From assembly GCA_004431415.1 (NCBI GenBank), contig QPMI01000212.1:1-64000 (forward strand): a stretch of DNA of 64,000 nt. Direction: 5' to 3'. Position 1 is the stretch's first letter. Each line of letters begins with the position of its first letter. Below the pieces are notes generated by a model that made no database searches, had not been told where the DNA came from, and saw only the letters and a list, made by a program, of their open reading frames with translations. The DNA is from Cyanophora paradoxa. Lineage: Eukaryota > Glaucocystophyceae > Cyanophorales > Cyanophoraceae. The position numbers and the translations under genes are program-made. Shown here in pieces: positions 1 through 10,244 of the stretch.

Positions 1-363
1 ACACAGCTTAGAGATCTATATCAAACTGATGATACTTATAGAGCCATGAAAATAGCAAGTTCATGTCAGCGAAAGTATGCAGCCAATGCAGTCTGCTTTG
101 TCAAATATTTGTATGATGTCCCTTACTCAAACAGAGGGAGAAAATCGAAACATGTCTAAATTATTTTCCAGCATATTACTAGGCTGGGGATATGCTGTTT
201 ATTCGCTGAAATACCAAATCCTTTTTGTATCTGAACCACTCGATATATCATGTGGATAAAATTCGTAGGGATACTTTCTCGATTTCCAACAAAAAATGAT
301 TGGGGGACCCAAAACTACTTAAAGAAAATCTTCTATATATATAAAAGGGACCCCTCGCTGAAA
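1..363. other. AT-rich left edge of the viral element with upstream promoter
   Basis: No gene can be recognised here. Bases 1-130 read open on the + strand in more than one frame, and one reading could be the tail of a gene that starts before the window. A TATA-like stretch (TATATATATAAAAG, about 334-347) lies some 20 bases upstream of the ATG of the primase-helicase reading frame at 364 and is its likely promoter. The true left end of the element is not in the window. Confidence 0.4.
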
Positions 364-2654
364 ATGAACGCCAAACAGACAAGTTAATCAAATCGCTCGC
401 TAACTGGCTTCGTTCTGATGAGGAACTCGCCAAAAACATGATTATCCCAGTGAAACCTGACAGCAAAGACCCAGTTTCAAGCATAAGGGAGGTGCTTGGT
501 CCTGGGAAAAGTATGAGGAAGCGCTGGCAACTAATCAGTATGTATCTTGGGGCATTCTGCTCTCAGACAACATGATGGTTATTGACTTTGATGATGAGGA
601 GACTTTGAGAAATTCCGGATATGTTTCCTGATGACTTTGATGCCAATCAGCCCATGGCAAAAACTAAAAAAGGCTATCATGTCTACTTTAAACGACCTGA
701 GGAGTTCACTAAACTCAAAATCACCGATAAGGCTCCAGGCTTTAAAGGCTTTGAAAAGGTTGACCTGAAAACAATCACTGGAACTGGAACTTCTGGATTA
801 ATTAATGTTTGTCCCAGTGTCAACAAGACCTGGGTAATTGCTCCATGGGATGATACCTGTGATTTCAATGAGCCTACTGATGAGTTTAAAAAGTGGATTG
901 CAGAGAACTATATCTATAAGAGTGAGTATACTGCTAATGCTACCTCACATGATGCATTGGAAAAGAGTATTCTTAAAGAGCTGGTGGATATGGGCTTTAT
1001 GCATCCCAATATAATCTCTCAAACTGAACTGGGCTTTAACTTTGATGCTGCTAATAAGGGACTTAATTGCCCATGCTGCAATGGTCCCATGAATCGAATA
1101 ACTGGTATGTTATGAAAGCCAAAGGAGAAGATAAAAAGTATATTGTGTCCAGCTACAGTGGCAATTGCAAAAAACGATTTATCTTCATTGGAATGCAATC
1201 TGATATCTTCAATCTCATTTGATAAGTCCGCTGGTTCTGGAGCGCTCATTATGATGTCAGTCTGTGTGCAAAGAGGTACTAAACATACTTGGAGATACTC
1301 CAAAAAGTCATGGTTCAAACTCAATACTGATACTGGGATTTGGGAGCATGATGACACAAACCAAAAGATTTACTAGACATAAGTTGCCTTGTTGTCCCTC
1401 AATACCTTGGCAGGCTGTGCATTATAGCCAAAGAGCTTTGAAGGATGAAGAGAATAGAACAGCTTTCGAAGAGAATCGAAAACATTAATTTCTATTGCCA
1501 AAAATCTTAAACAATCAGGATATCGCAAATCCCTTCTGACTGATCTGCTCCCTCTGCTGAATGATGATGATTCTATGAAAAGATTGATACAGTTCAATAT
1601 TATATTGATTCGATAATGGTGTATTTGATCTGACAACTATGACTTTCAGAAAGGGGAAACTGGAAGATATGTGAGCAAGAGTGTGGTTTATGATTATACT
1701 GAGAATGTAGACCCCAAAAGTAGACCATCTCAATCAGATTTATAGAGATTGTAGATGATCCAGCAGAGCGAAACTACCTTCTGGCATCTATTGCAATTGC
1801 CCTCAGTGATCAACAAAATCACAGATTCTACATGTGGACTGGTGCTGGGGCAATGGTAAATCACTTGTTCAGGAATACTGCAAACAGATTTCAGGGCTTA
1901 TTATAGCCCTTCGAAATATCTATTGGACCAAACCTAAAAGAACTCATCAGATGCTATCCTGAACTTGCCAAACTCCTTGGAAAGCGACTTGTATTCAGTA
2001 ATGAGCTGAAGATGGTGATAAACTGCAGATCTCCAAAATTAAGGAGGTCACAGGTGGAAATGAAATGACTGTGAGAGCCTTGTTCAAAGACCCAGTAATC
2101 CTCACTCCAATGTTCCAGGTTTACATTACAACTAATGACAATTTGACTATAAATAAACCAGACTTTGCATTCAAAGAGACTTTCATACCAGAGATTCAAT
2201 AATATATTCAGAGAGAAGCCTGAAGCTGGTCAGAAGAAAGCTGACCCAACACTGTTCACACTTCTACACAATGATGATGAGTATAAGATGGCTCACATGA
2301 AGATATTACGGATATGTGGAAGAACAAAGAGGTTGAAGAGATCTTAAGAAATCCCCCTCAATCGATTATTGAACAGGAATAAACTTTATAGCTGAAATGA
2401 TAAGATTGGTGAATGGCTTAGGGATAATTCGAAGTTACCATAATGCAAACGACTTTGTTTCGAGTGATATCATTTACAAATCATACAGAAGTGTCGATGA
2501 TAAAGTTGAATGTGTTTCTGTGATGAAGAGAGTAAGGAAATCTTCAATGTGAAATCAGAGGTTAAACGAATTCAGGGAACCAGAGCAAGGGCTACATTGG
2601 ACTTCGAAAGATAACAAGGTTCAAGAAGACAATGGAGAGGATGTTGAATATTAA
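364..2654 (+). pseudogene. Primase-superfamily 3 helicase (PrimPol/D5-like), multiply frameshifted
   Basis: This is the replication protein of the element: an archaeo-eukaryotic-type primase fused to a D5-like superfamily 3 helicase, as used by polinton-like viruses and nucleocytoplasmic large DNA viruses to prime and unwind viral DNA. Reading across frames shows, in order, the primase metal-binding motif (VIDFDDEE, about 580-600), a GYHVYF histidine motif (about 672-690), a CPCC zinc-binding segment (about 1068), a D5_N-like stretch with a W..L..TGIWEHDD pattern (about 1310-1355), a Walker A (GNGKS, about 1850), a Walker B region (KRLVFSNE, about 1985) and a sensor-1/motif C region (YITTND, about 2125). 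The parts lie in the expected order but the frame changes roughly every 100-200 bases, more than ten times in all. The gene is therefore dead, or this stretch carries many indel errors. The usual stop would be at 2652-2654. Confidence 0.8.
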
Positions 2655-2717
2655 ACAAAACGATTTATGATTGAAATGTATATGTATTTTTATAGCCTTA
2701 CTGGAAATGGTGTTGTT

Positions 2718-2804
2718 CACAGGTGTCACAGGTCCATCCCATCTAGGGCTATAAAAAGAAAAATGACCAGGGGACGATAAAAACCTGTGAACACCTGTGA
2801 CACC
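2718..2804. repeat. Palindromic CACAGGTGT repeat with internal TATA box, copy 1
   Basis: A near-perfect inverted repeat. The left arm (2718-2733) holds two CACAGGT units and the right arm (2783-2804) holds their complement, with one base of length difference. The spacer contains CTATAAAAAG. The same arrangement, including the ATCCCA that follows the left arm, recurs at 19402-19495. A regulatory role (paired promoters) or a replication or packaging signal would fit; neither is shown. Confidence 0.65.
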
Positions 2805-2871
2805 TATCGAAAAAGACCAAAATTTGACAAGAATACTTAAAGCTTACTTGATTGTGTATAGTGAAGACAAA

Positions 2872-3015
2872 ATGGCAAAGGCTCTTGAAGAAATGACCAT
2901 GATTGAGTTAGATAAATGCATTAAACATGGAGATATAGGGGCATATATCGAAATGTCACAGAGATTGATAGGTTACAATGTGTATGCAGCAAAACAAAGA
3001 GAAATAGATCAGTAA
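2872..3015 (+). CDS. Small hypothetical viral protein (48 aa from first ATG)
   Basis: A short open frame follows the palindromic repeat. It is open back to 2797, but the earliest ATG is at 2872, giving 48 residues rich in Met, Glu and Lys and predicted helical. The sequence upstream of that ATG also reads like protein, so the gene may have lost its start through a frameshift like those in its neighbours. No family was recognised. It could be the remnant of a longer gene. Confidence 0.3.
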   Translation: MAKALEEMTMIELDKCIKHGDIGAYIEMSQRLIGYNVYAAKQREIDQ

Positions 3016-3084
3016 ACATTCACATAACTGTTTCAGTGTCTGAGAATGCAAACAAAAAACAACAAAAGCATATTTACAAAAGTT

Positions 3085-4420
3085 ATCTGTGACTTGATTG
3101 CAAGTATAAAGCCAATTCCTTTGTATATATTTTTATAGCTGCCTCAGTAGCATACTGAGACCGCTTTTTCTCAATTATCTTATAGACCTGGGGTCCATTG
3201 CTACTTTCAGTTGGCAAATAATATTTAATCGGTCTTCCTCTGGGTCTCTGCTCTCTTTTTGGGCTTTTCTGCGATAATAGGATGCCAGGGCTTGTTGCTT
3301 TTTATACTCTCTATATTCTGGTCCTCTCTATATCGTTTCTGCATTGCTAGAATGTGTCTTATAGCACCCTCAGTTAAGGCTCATCACTGGTAAACTCGAT
3401 CAAACTAATTGTATCCTCCATTAATATTTGCTGAGAAACGTTTTCGCCTGGCAAAGACTTCTCCTTGGATATCCTGTTGCTCCTGTTGCTCATATGTATA
3501 CTCTGTGGGTCTGCTGCATTGACTCCACAGAAACTGTAGACCTCCTTCTCTCTTGCTTCTGAGGCATTATCCTCATTATCTGACATCTCAAACTCCACTG
3601 TTGTCTCACAACATCCACTGTGGCAATTGCTCACCACATGCAGACTGAACATCTCGAAGAACTTTCGTATTATGTCCATATCTCTAATAAAACAGAGATA
3701 ATTAAAGCCAAACTCGTCTTTATATACTGTTGGGCAACTCCCTTTTCTACTTCAGCTTTGGTGGAACCAGTTCAATGGTTCCCTTTGGGTTTTTGTTTTC
3801 ATTTCATCTACTGCCTGCTCATCGATTTGGTTCTCTTTCTTAGCAATAACTGTTTATCTGGACACCAGTGATTCCATTTATAAACTTCCTTCGAAGCATC
3901 TCCTTTAGCTTGGCTCTCTCTTCTTCTCAGTAACATACTGCTTCAAGGCACTTGATTTGGCTTCCAGATCTTTGAGTTTAGCAGTCATCTCATCCCATTG
4001 AGCCTTGGGAATTCGATGAACATTCTGAGTGGAGCAGTCTTGTATGTGACTTCACCAGCCATAGACTGAATAACCTTGTCTGATTCCTTACTAAGACCTT
4101 CACCTTGCGAGCCAGTGAAAGATCTTGCAAGCCTAAACCTTTATCATCAGCAGCCCAATAATTCGCCTGGCACCCTCAGCAACAGCTTTCATTTTGAGGC
4201 TTCTGGTGAGATGTTGAGTTGGTCACTGGTTGAAGCCTGTGGGCTTTGTCATCGACTGATTCCTCATAGGCAGCATTAGAGGGTCCTCTTCTTGCTGTGA
4301 GGGCTTTACCTCATTCATACCATTGAACTTCAGTGGATCTGTGTTAATGGATCCATTGTTTCCACCACCTGAATAGCCAACAGCCCCAGCTGGAATCCCT
4401 ATCTTTCGTTTGGGAGGCAT
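3085..4420 (-). pseudogene. Degenerate virion or accessory gene(s) upstream of the packaging ATPase
   Basis: On the minus strand an ATG at 4420 starts a frame beginning MPPKRKIG, with a Gly/Asn-rich stretch. After frame changes it continues into a helical, Lys/Glu-rich segment (about 3880-4010, coiled-coil-like, with LKDLEAKSSALKQYV). The best continuous piece is 3374-3679 (101 aa from MDIIRKFF), which has a CHSGCC cysteine cluster and an acidic segment. A further piece, ending near 3085, contains KKRSQYATEAAIKIY. At least five frame breaks separate these pieces, so I cannot say whether this was one gene or two. Its place in the ATPase/capsid block on the same strand suggests a structural or assembly protein; that is inference from position only. 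Confidence 0.45.
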
Positions 4421-4589
4421 TGTATCTTTATTAGAATGAGAGATAATTTTATAACCGCGTTTATATCGCATCAATTTATTGCTATGGACTTGGCTTTTCA
4501 CTTCTTTGGGGCTTCCTCTTTTTCTGGTGGTTTCAGTTCATCCTCTTTCTTTTTTGGCTTCCTGTGGAAGCGAGGAAATGGGAAATCTT

Positions 4590-5226
4590 TCACAGCTCAG
4601 CTTTATCTACATAGTATTTAACTGAGTAGTTTGCAGAGGACCAAATGATATATTGATAGGAGTGAACATACTCTTCAAACATCTTGTAGAAATCCTCTTT
4701 ATTTCGCATTATATTGTATTCTTCCTCTATGGCTTCAAGTTCTTTGCGATTAGCAGCACTGAGAAACATAGCATAGTCAGAATTAACTCGAATAGTCGAC
4801 GAGACTTTCCTTAGCTTTTGTGTGATGCAGATAATGGATATTTTCGAATGGCGACCTCTGGAATACAGAGATCCGATTATTTTATCCCTTGTGAGATCGA
4901 CTATCTCATTATCGATTAAATCATCTAAAACTACACATAACTGGTTAACAGGTTCACCTTTCTCTATTTTCTCTTGCCTCTCATCTAGCAATTTAGCAAT
5001 GTAAGGGGCATCCCATTTTCCCAGTTGCAGTGTTGCCACTTTATCCCAGAAATGATTGAAGCTGGTTCCACTCACAACTAATACAACATCAATCTTTTTG
5101 GCATCATGTAATTGCTTTAACCAATACTTTACAGCTTCTGATTTACCAGTTGCTGATTTTCCTATTGCCAATACACGAAATGGTGTTCTATCATTTCACC
5201 AGCCACAATTCATCCAAATCAGTCAT
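4590..5226 (-). CDS. FtsK/HerA-type genome-packaging ATPase (A32-like), N-terminal frameshift
   Basis: This ATPase pumps viral DNA into preformed capsids. The main open frame (4590-5171, 193 aa) has a P-loop GKSATGKS at its start, a Walker B with paired acids (CVVLDDLID), and the later SLYSRGRHSKIS and ICITQKLR segments typical of this superfamily, where an Arg finger and a sensor Gln/Thr follow the Walker B. The natural start is probably the ATG at 5226 (MTDLDELW...), which joins the P-loop frame only through a frameshift near 5190. The restored length of about 210 residues is normal for polinton-like virus ATPases. It lies next to the major capsid gene on the same strand, the standard morphogenesis cluster. 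Confidence 0.8.
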
Positions 5227-5288
5227 TGTTGTATATCTTTCTTAATAAAGACATATAAAATAATGCAGGAGACTGAAATCGTAACAAT

Positions 5289-6647
5289 CTATAAATTAAT
5301 TCTGCGTAAACCATCTTTGTCCAAAATTATATAGGAATGCATGAGAGCGCGAACATTAACATCGATTACCTTATCTGAAGGCATGTAGAGGGTGAGGAAG
5401 GAAGAAGAGGAATTTGTTAAATCAACATAACCAGACTGGGCAATATTTCGAATCGCCTTCTCTCCATCAATGCAGAAACTTAAACCTGAAAGGACATATT
5501 TATCTGCGACCTTATCCATGTTAGAGCATTTGAAGGCATCAGCAATTAGCTCAGCACCTTTGAGTAGGGAAATTGGCTCAGTGGCAAAAAGTCGCTGTCC
5601 ATTAATTTCAACAGTGAAAGTAATATCTTTGGAGTTAGCATAGGTCTTAAGAACACTGTGGAGCCATTGGATTTGTCAACAGTTTCATGATCACGAACTG
5701 AAACAAGCAGAGCATATACAAGACCTGAGATTTGAGAGAGGTTAATTCGATTGGTTGGGCATTGCCCTTGGCAGGGAAAGCACTAGCATCTACAAATCCA
5801 ATATCAAGGGAGGAATAGCCATGCCAGTAGTCTTTACTTTTTCAATTACAGTAGCGAAAAGCTCATCAGAAACATTAATAGCATGCATGTAAAGGCGAGG
5901 AGAAGTAATAGAAATAACAGGAGTTGTTGCACCAAGACTGAAAGTGGTGATGTTTTGACCAACATGGGCAAGGTTCCATCTGTAAAGTTTCCAAGACCAT
6001 CATCAGCAGTTGCATCAACAGTTCCAACAGCAGTTGTGAGTTCACGACCACCATAGGAAGTTTCAACATAACCCTTTCCAGCATCCTTAAACCAAACAGT
6101 AACAACCATTTCACCAGATAAAGCACCAAGGGGAAGGTAGTGATTTAGCCAAGGCACTGGGATCTCAACGAAAAATGAGCCACCAAGTCGGTTGGTTCCA
6201 TGAGCAGGATACCATGAACCATGCCCATTGAGCGTTTCTTTTTAGCTAGTTGATCCTCCGAATAATAGACCAGGGGGAAATGAGCAAGGAAATCAGAAGG
6301 ATGTGGTAGGTGTAAGATCCATAGGTAATTTCAAGTCGCTGAACTAAGCACCAACTGGGCGAGTGTATCCATTGCGAACAAGGTCCGTATCACCAGCAAA
6401 AGTGATGGCTGGAAGGTCGAAAGCAAGTTCGAGTTTTCCACAGAAATTGTAGCGAGGTAGCTTGAAGGAAATGCGATTTCCAACATTATTCTCAAAAGTA
6501 TTGCTGGGATTCACAACAACTAGAACTGGCTTAGACTTGGATTCGAGACCAAGCATAAGGAGTTATCCAGGAAAAAGGCTTTCGCCTCCTCTGGGGTTGT
6601 TAGGCTTCTTTCAGCGAAAGTCTTTGAAGAGTGGAAGTGATATCCAT
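5289..6647 (-). pseudogene. Double-jelly-roll major capsid protein, frameshifted
   Basis: This is the main shell protein of the icosahedral capsid. A likely start ATG is at 6647 (MDITSTLQRL). The frame breaks near 6590, resumes as 6344-6556 (with NRISFKLPRY and a GKLELAFDLP strand segment), breaks again, and resumes at 5846-6157. That piece carries the characteristic junction PWLNHYLPLGALSG followed by EMVVTVWFKD, similar to the LPL...L......V.F stretch of the jelly-roll shell proteins. The C-terminal part is 5289-5519. Total length would be about 450 residues, right for a PLV capsid protein. At least four frameshifts make it non-functional as read. Assignment rests on motif pattern and on position between the ATPase and the minor capsid gene. 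Confidence 0.7.
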
Positions 6648-6700
6648 TATATTCTCTTTTATTATACTGCAACATAAAAAATCTACCAATGATCCTTAAT

Positions 6701-7709
6701 TTATGCGAAGCTTGTAATAACTGGATAGGAAGGGTGAAGCTGTGACATTCGCATCTTAAAGTATTCATAAACTGGGTCCCCAGCTGGCTCATCACCATAG
6801 CGAATTTCAAAGGTAAGATGAACAGGTTGACCCTCAAAATCAATTGGTTCATTAATAGCATTTACAATATCAACCGAGAAAGTGGATAATCCAACTTTCT
6901 TATTATAGTATTTGTAAAGTGGGTGAGCTTCTGTTGAATTGTAAACAACATGCTCTCCATAGTCTTTATCAGGGACCACTATTTTATGGAAGTAACCAGT
7001 CAGGAGACCATCCCCACATTGCACCAGATCACCCAGCTCCTTTACCCTCACAAACAAAACACTGTCCCTTGTCTTTTCAGGCTCAAAAGAAGATATAATG
7101 CCATTCACTCGACCATCAGTAAAGATTCCATCAGTGAGAGCATCATAAACTTGGGATTTGATTGGGGAATTCCCATATCTTCCAGGATCAAGACCAAGCA
7201 GTCTAGCTGAACTCAATAGCTTTTGGATTGTTTGTTGGCTTGGGTTTACAGCAAGTGAGAAAGCCAGGTAAAAAGGCACTGCCGAGTGGAATATAATTCG
7301 TTTCAGTGACTCATCCCATTTGCAGCGAATGGATGGTTGGGGAGTTCTGCCAATGAATTTTGAGTTGATTACATTCACCAGCTGTTGGTGGCTTTGGATG
7401 GGGGTCTCGCGATTTACCATGAATTGTTTCCATTGTTCAAAATCAGCAGCTGGGCGAGTTGTTGGAATTCCTGAGCTTCCAGCTCCTGGAGTTTGTTCCG
7501 AATAATAAATACTAAATGTGTTATCAACTGTGACATCTCCTGCTTTGGTTTCACCACTCACCATAGGGATGCTGTTATAAAATTCGGCTGAGACCAGTCT
7601 CACAGCCTCACATTCTCATAACTACTGGGAGTCGAGCCACAAAGCTTGATGTGGGACCATCACCAGAGATTGTATTAAATGAGCTAACCTCGATGTAATC
7701 CACAGGCAT
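6701..7709 (-). CDS. Minor capsid (penton-like) protein
   Basis: The open frame 6701-7603 (300 aa) is preceded by an in-phase-looking N-terminus from an ATG at 7709 (MPVDYIEVSSFNTIS), joined through a frameshift near 7612. The combined N-terminus has the pattern of an arms-like viral structural domain: SFVARLPVV, then VRLVSAEFYNSIPMV, as in proteins that begin N.Y...LP..V..V.L.SAEIP.S. The C-terminal part is rich in beta strands (QPVHLTFEIRYGDEP). Position immediately upstream of the major capsid gene, same strand, matches the penton gene of PLVs and virophages. A TATA-like stretch (TTATATATTAAA or its complement, 7722-7737) precedes it. Family assignment is by pattern and synteny, not by a search. 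Confidence 0.6.
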
Positions 7710-7737
7710 TCTTCTTTATCTATATTTATATATTAAA
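7710..7737. promoter_or_regulatory. Divergent viral promoter between minor capsid and + strand structural gene
   Basis: Only 28 bases separate the two divergent ATGs (7709 on minus, 7738 on plus). They are almost pure A/T and contain CTATATTTATATATTAAA, which can serve as a TATA element in both directions. Confidence 0.5.
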
Positions 7738-8659
7738 ATGAACCGGCTCGTTAATATTGATAGCAGGGATAGAAGCCAAGGACAAAATGAAAACTCTTAC
7801 AGGGTCACCCTCACAACTCCAGTAGAGAGACCAAGGAATGTAGGGTTCTCTATGCAGAGATTCCAAACAGTATCTATAACAGTGTGGGAACTGATCATCT
7901 AACAGTTCAGTTTAATTACCAAGATGGTTCATATAACCAAGTGATCACACAACAAGTGTATCCCTTCCCAGTGGCTACATCAATCAGGTCATTTTGGGTA
8001 ACACACCTTATAATTATGGGCTGAACTATTCAAGCTTCCAAACCATTGCAGGCAAAACAGTAGCTTTGAGTTCAAGATATTCTATAACCCAACTACCTAT
8101 AAAGTGGAGTTTTACAGTAACCATGAGTTTCGTTTTATTGCAAGCAACCAGAGAATAGGGAAGCTTTTGGTGTGAGTTCTACTGAATACACCAATGGGTA
8201 TTATAGCACTCCTCCTGTTGGTGGATCACCCTATCGACCTGAGAACCTGTTAAAGTATGATGCAAACCTATTACACCTGATCACCCAGCATGGGAACCAC
8301 CTTTTCAGGACCCAGACTCTCATCTAAGCCCTTGCAATATTATTTTGACAGCAGAAAGATGTCTGATATGAATGCTGAGCAGTATCTATACATGCACATT
8401 AAAGAGCTTGCCCCTTTTGCCAGCAGACACAATATAATTCCGAAATCGCAACACATAACCAGGGGCAATCCTTAGATTGCAATTGAGTAAGGATATAGGT
8501 GGCTATGTTTACCATAGTGGTGAACATGCAGAATTCATTCAGATAAATGACAGAAACCTGGTGATAAGGGAACTCACAGTTGAGTTTAAAGATTACTTTG
8601 GTGAACTGATTGATATGAATGGAATCGATAATTCTTTTCAGTTGGAGTTTATCGAATAA
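7738..8659 (+). pseudogene. Virion structural protein with SRDR-type N-terminus, frameshifted
   Basis: The gene starts at the ATG 7738 with NIDSRDRSQGQNENSYRVTL followed by a PVERPRN segment. This layout (DSRDR, then Asn-Ser-Tyr and a beta strand) is common at the start of structural proteins of large and polinton-like DNA viruses. The frame breaks near 7870, 7990, 8060, 8170 and 8475. The last piece (8477-8659) ends in LTVEFKDYFGELIDMNGIDN and a beta strand before TAA, again typical of such capsid-associated proteins (V.I.D..G..IDLNG.D..F...). The original product was about 300 residues. It probably decorates or completes the capsid; the exact role is unknown. Confidence 0.5.
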
Positions 8660-8745
8660 AGGCACCTGTAAAGTCAACTCTCATTGTGGGAGCATTCACA
8701 TACACAAGGGATAAATGCGAATATATTTAATTCTGAGAGAAAAAC

Positions 8746-10201
8746 CTATGTAAAAGCATCCTTGATGCTGAGAGGAAATCCACTCAATAGAGCCACATCA
8801 CCTGAGTTGTGAGCATTGTTAATGTTCTCACAGACATATATTTGTTTTGCCATCTGATCGAATAAAAGACCAGTTGATCCCATCAGTGGATGTTGCCACA
8901 TTGAAAGTCTTAATAAAAGCATTGGTGTCCCCTGATCCATAGGCAATCACAGAAGAGAGTTCAAAAGTATATGGGAAAGCAACTTGAAGGTATTCAGTGG
9001 GGGTTTCCCATATCTGCTCAGGAGCATAGGCTCCAGCTTCCCAGCCAAATGCTGAAGGTCTAGCCATGAAAGGCTCTTTACCTGTCACAGAGGATGATGC
9101 AGTAAAGGCATCATCTGCAAGCTGATACCAATTGGCATCCAAAGGAGGTGATGTAGTGAGAGTGGATGAGATGTAAGCCTTTGTAGGGTTCTTAAGTTCA
9201 TAGTTTGCTACTAGAAGGCTGCAAAGCTTATTTATCATATCATTGTTTGCTGCTATGTATGTTTCAGTGAATGCTATCATATCTGGGATTTTAGAAGTGT
9301 CATCCAGAGAGCTTACTATATGATTTGGAAGTGGGACTGATAGCCTATAGTATCTCCCATAATCCTGATCATAGTTGTAGGGTAACAACTCCTCCATCTT
9401 ATCAAGGGCAGAAAGCTCACTTGCAGCCATGAGCATGTTAATCAATGGGCTTCCATCTGTTGAGGCAATCCATGAGAGAATTCCCCAGCTGTTCACAGTC
9501 TCATAAGCATAACCCACATAATCAGACTCTAAATGTGGGTCCACCTCACCACAAGAGATACTTATTACTATAATATCATCATCATCACTGTAAATCTTCT
9601 TTGCATGGCTGTAACCACACACACTGGGATTATTGTTTCCCGAAATGGCACCATCAATGAGACAGACAAATACTCCCCGATTGAAATCAACAATGCTTAC
9701 AGGAGAGAAATATGTAGGAGCAGCAGAAGTAGCCCTAGCAGCAATCTTACAAGGCATAAAGTTGTAGTTGTTGTCATTTGTGATAAATATTGGTTTCATA
9801 TTCTGAGTATCAAAGGATGTGATCACAATGTCCTTTAGGGAATCCTGTATGAGTGATTCACCAGTAACTGAATTGATTGCAGTCTCCAAGGGTCCCACAT
9901 CATACTTTGTATTAAATAGGGCATTTTCGATTATATTTCGAGGATTTGCGAAAATCAAGGGCAGTTGAGTTAGGTAAATATTGTGTAAATCGTTTGCTGT
10001 CAGTTTAGGTTCACCTGGTCTATCAGGATGCCTTATATTCAAACCTATTGCAATGATCCCACCAGTGGAAGTTCCACTCACAAGATCCACAAGATCGATT
10101 ATTCTCCTGCCAGTTCGATTTTCGATTTCTTTTAGCAGCCTGGTTATGATAATGCCCCTTGCACCCCCGCCAGAAAGACTTAAAACGACCTTGAGAGGCA
10201 T
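8746..10201 (-). CDS. Patatin-like phospholipase with C-terminal discoidin-like tail
   Basis: A serine acyl hydrolase of the patatin family, which cleaves acyl chains from phospholipids. The 457-aa frame from the ATG at 10201 shows all family hallmarks: oxyanion-hole glycines GGGARG (residues 11-16), nucleophile elbow GTSTG with Ser45, ATSAAPTYF (about 158-166) and the catalytic DGA with Asp183. Past residue about 340 a separate region (AYISSTLTTSPPLDANWYQL onward, with TFELSSVIAYG and STDGINWS) resembles an F5/8 type C (discoidin) carbohydrate- or lipid-binding domain. One frameshift near 8860 moves the last part of that domain into the frame ending at 8746. In a virus the enzyme could breach host membranes at entry or release. 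It is divergent from the fibre gene, separated by a shared promoter. Confidence 0.85.
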
Positions 10202-10244
10202 CTTTTACTTATCAGGAATTTTATAAATCCATATAGTAAAAGCC
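10202..10244. promoter_or_regulatory. Divergent viral promoter between patatin and fibre genes
   Basis: The 43 bases between the two ATGs hold TTTTATAAATCCATATAGTAAA, giving a TATAAA element readable in the fibre direction and TTTATAAAA and TATATGG on the opposite strand. This is the same compact A/T-rich layout as at 7710-7737. Confidence 0.5.

Noticed and set aside
1373-1733. Minus-strand frames within the primase-helicase region
   Set aside because: The plus strand carries the ordered helicase motifs; the minus frames have none.
3620-3871. 83-aa plus-strand frame with a hydrophobic stretch
   Set aside because: Opposite the degenerate minus-strand gene, whose fragments fit together better as protein.
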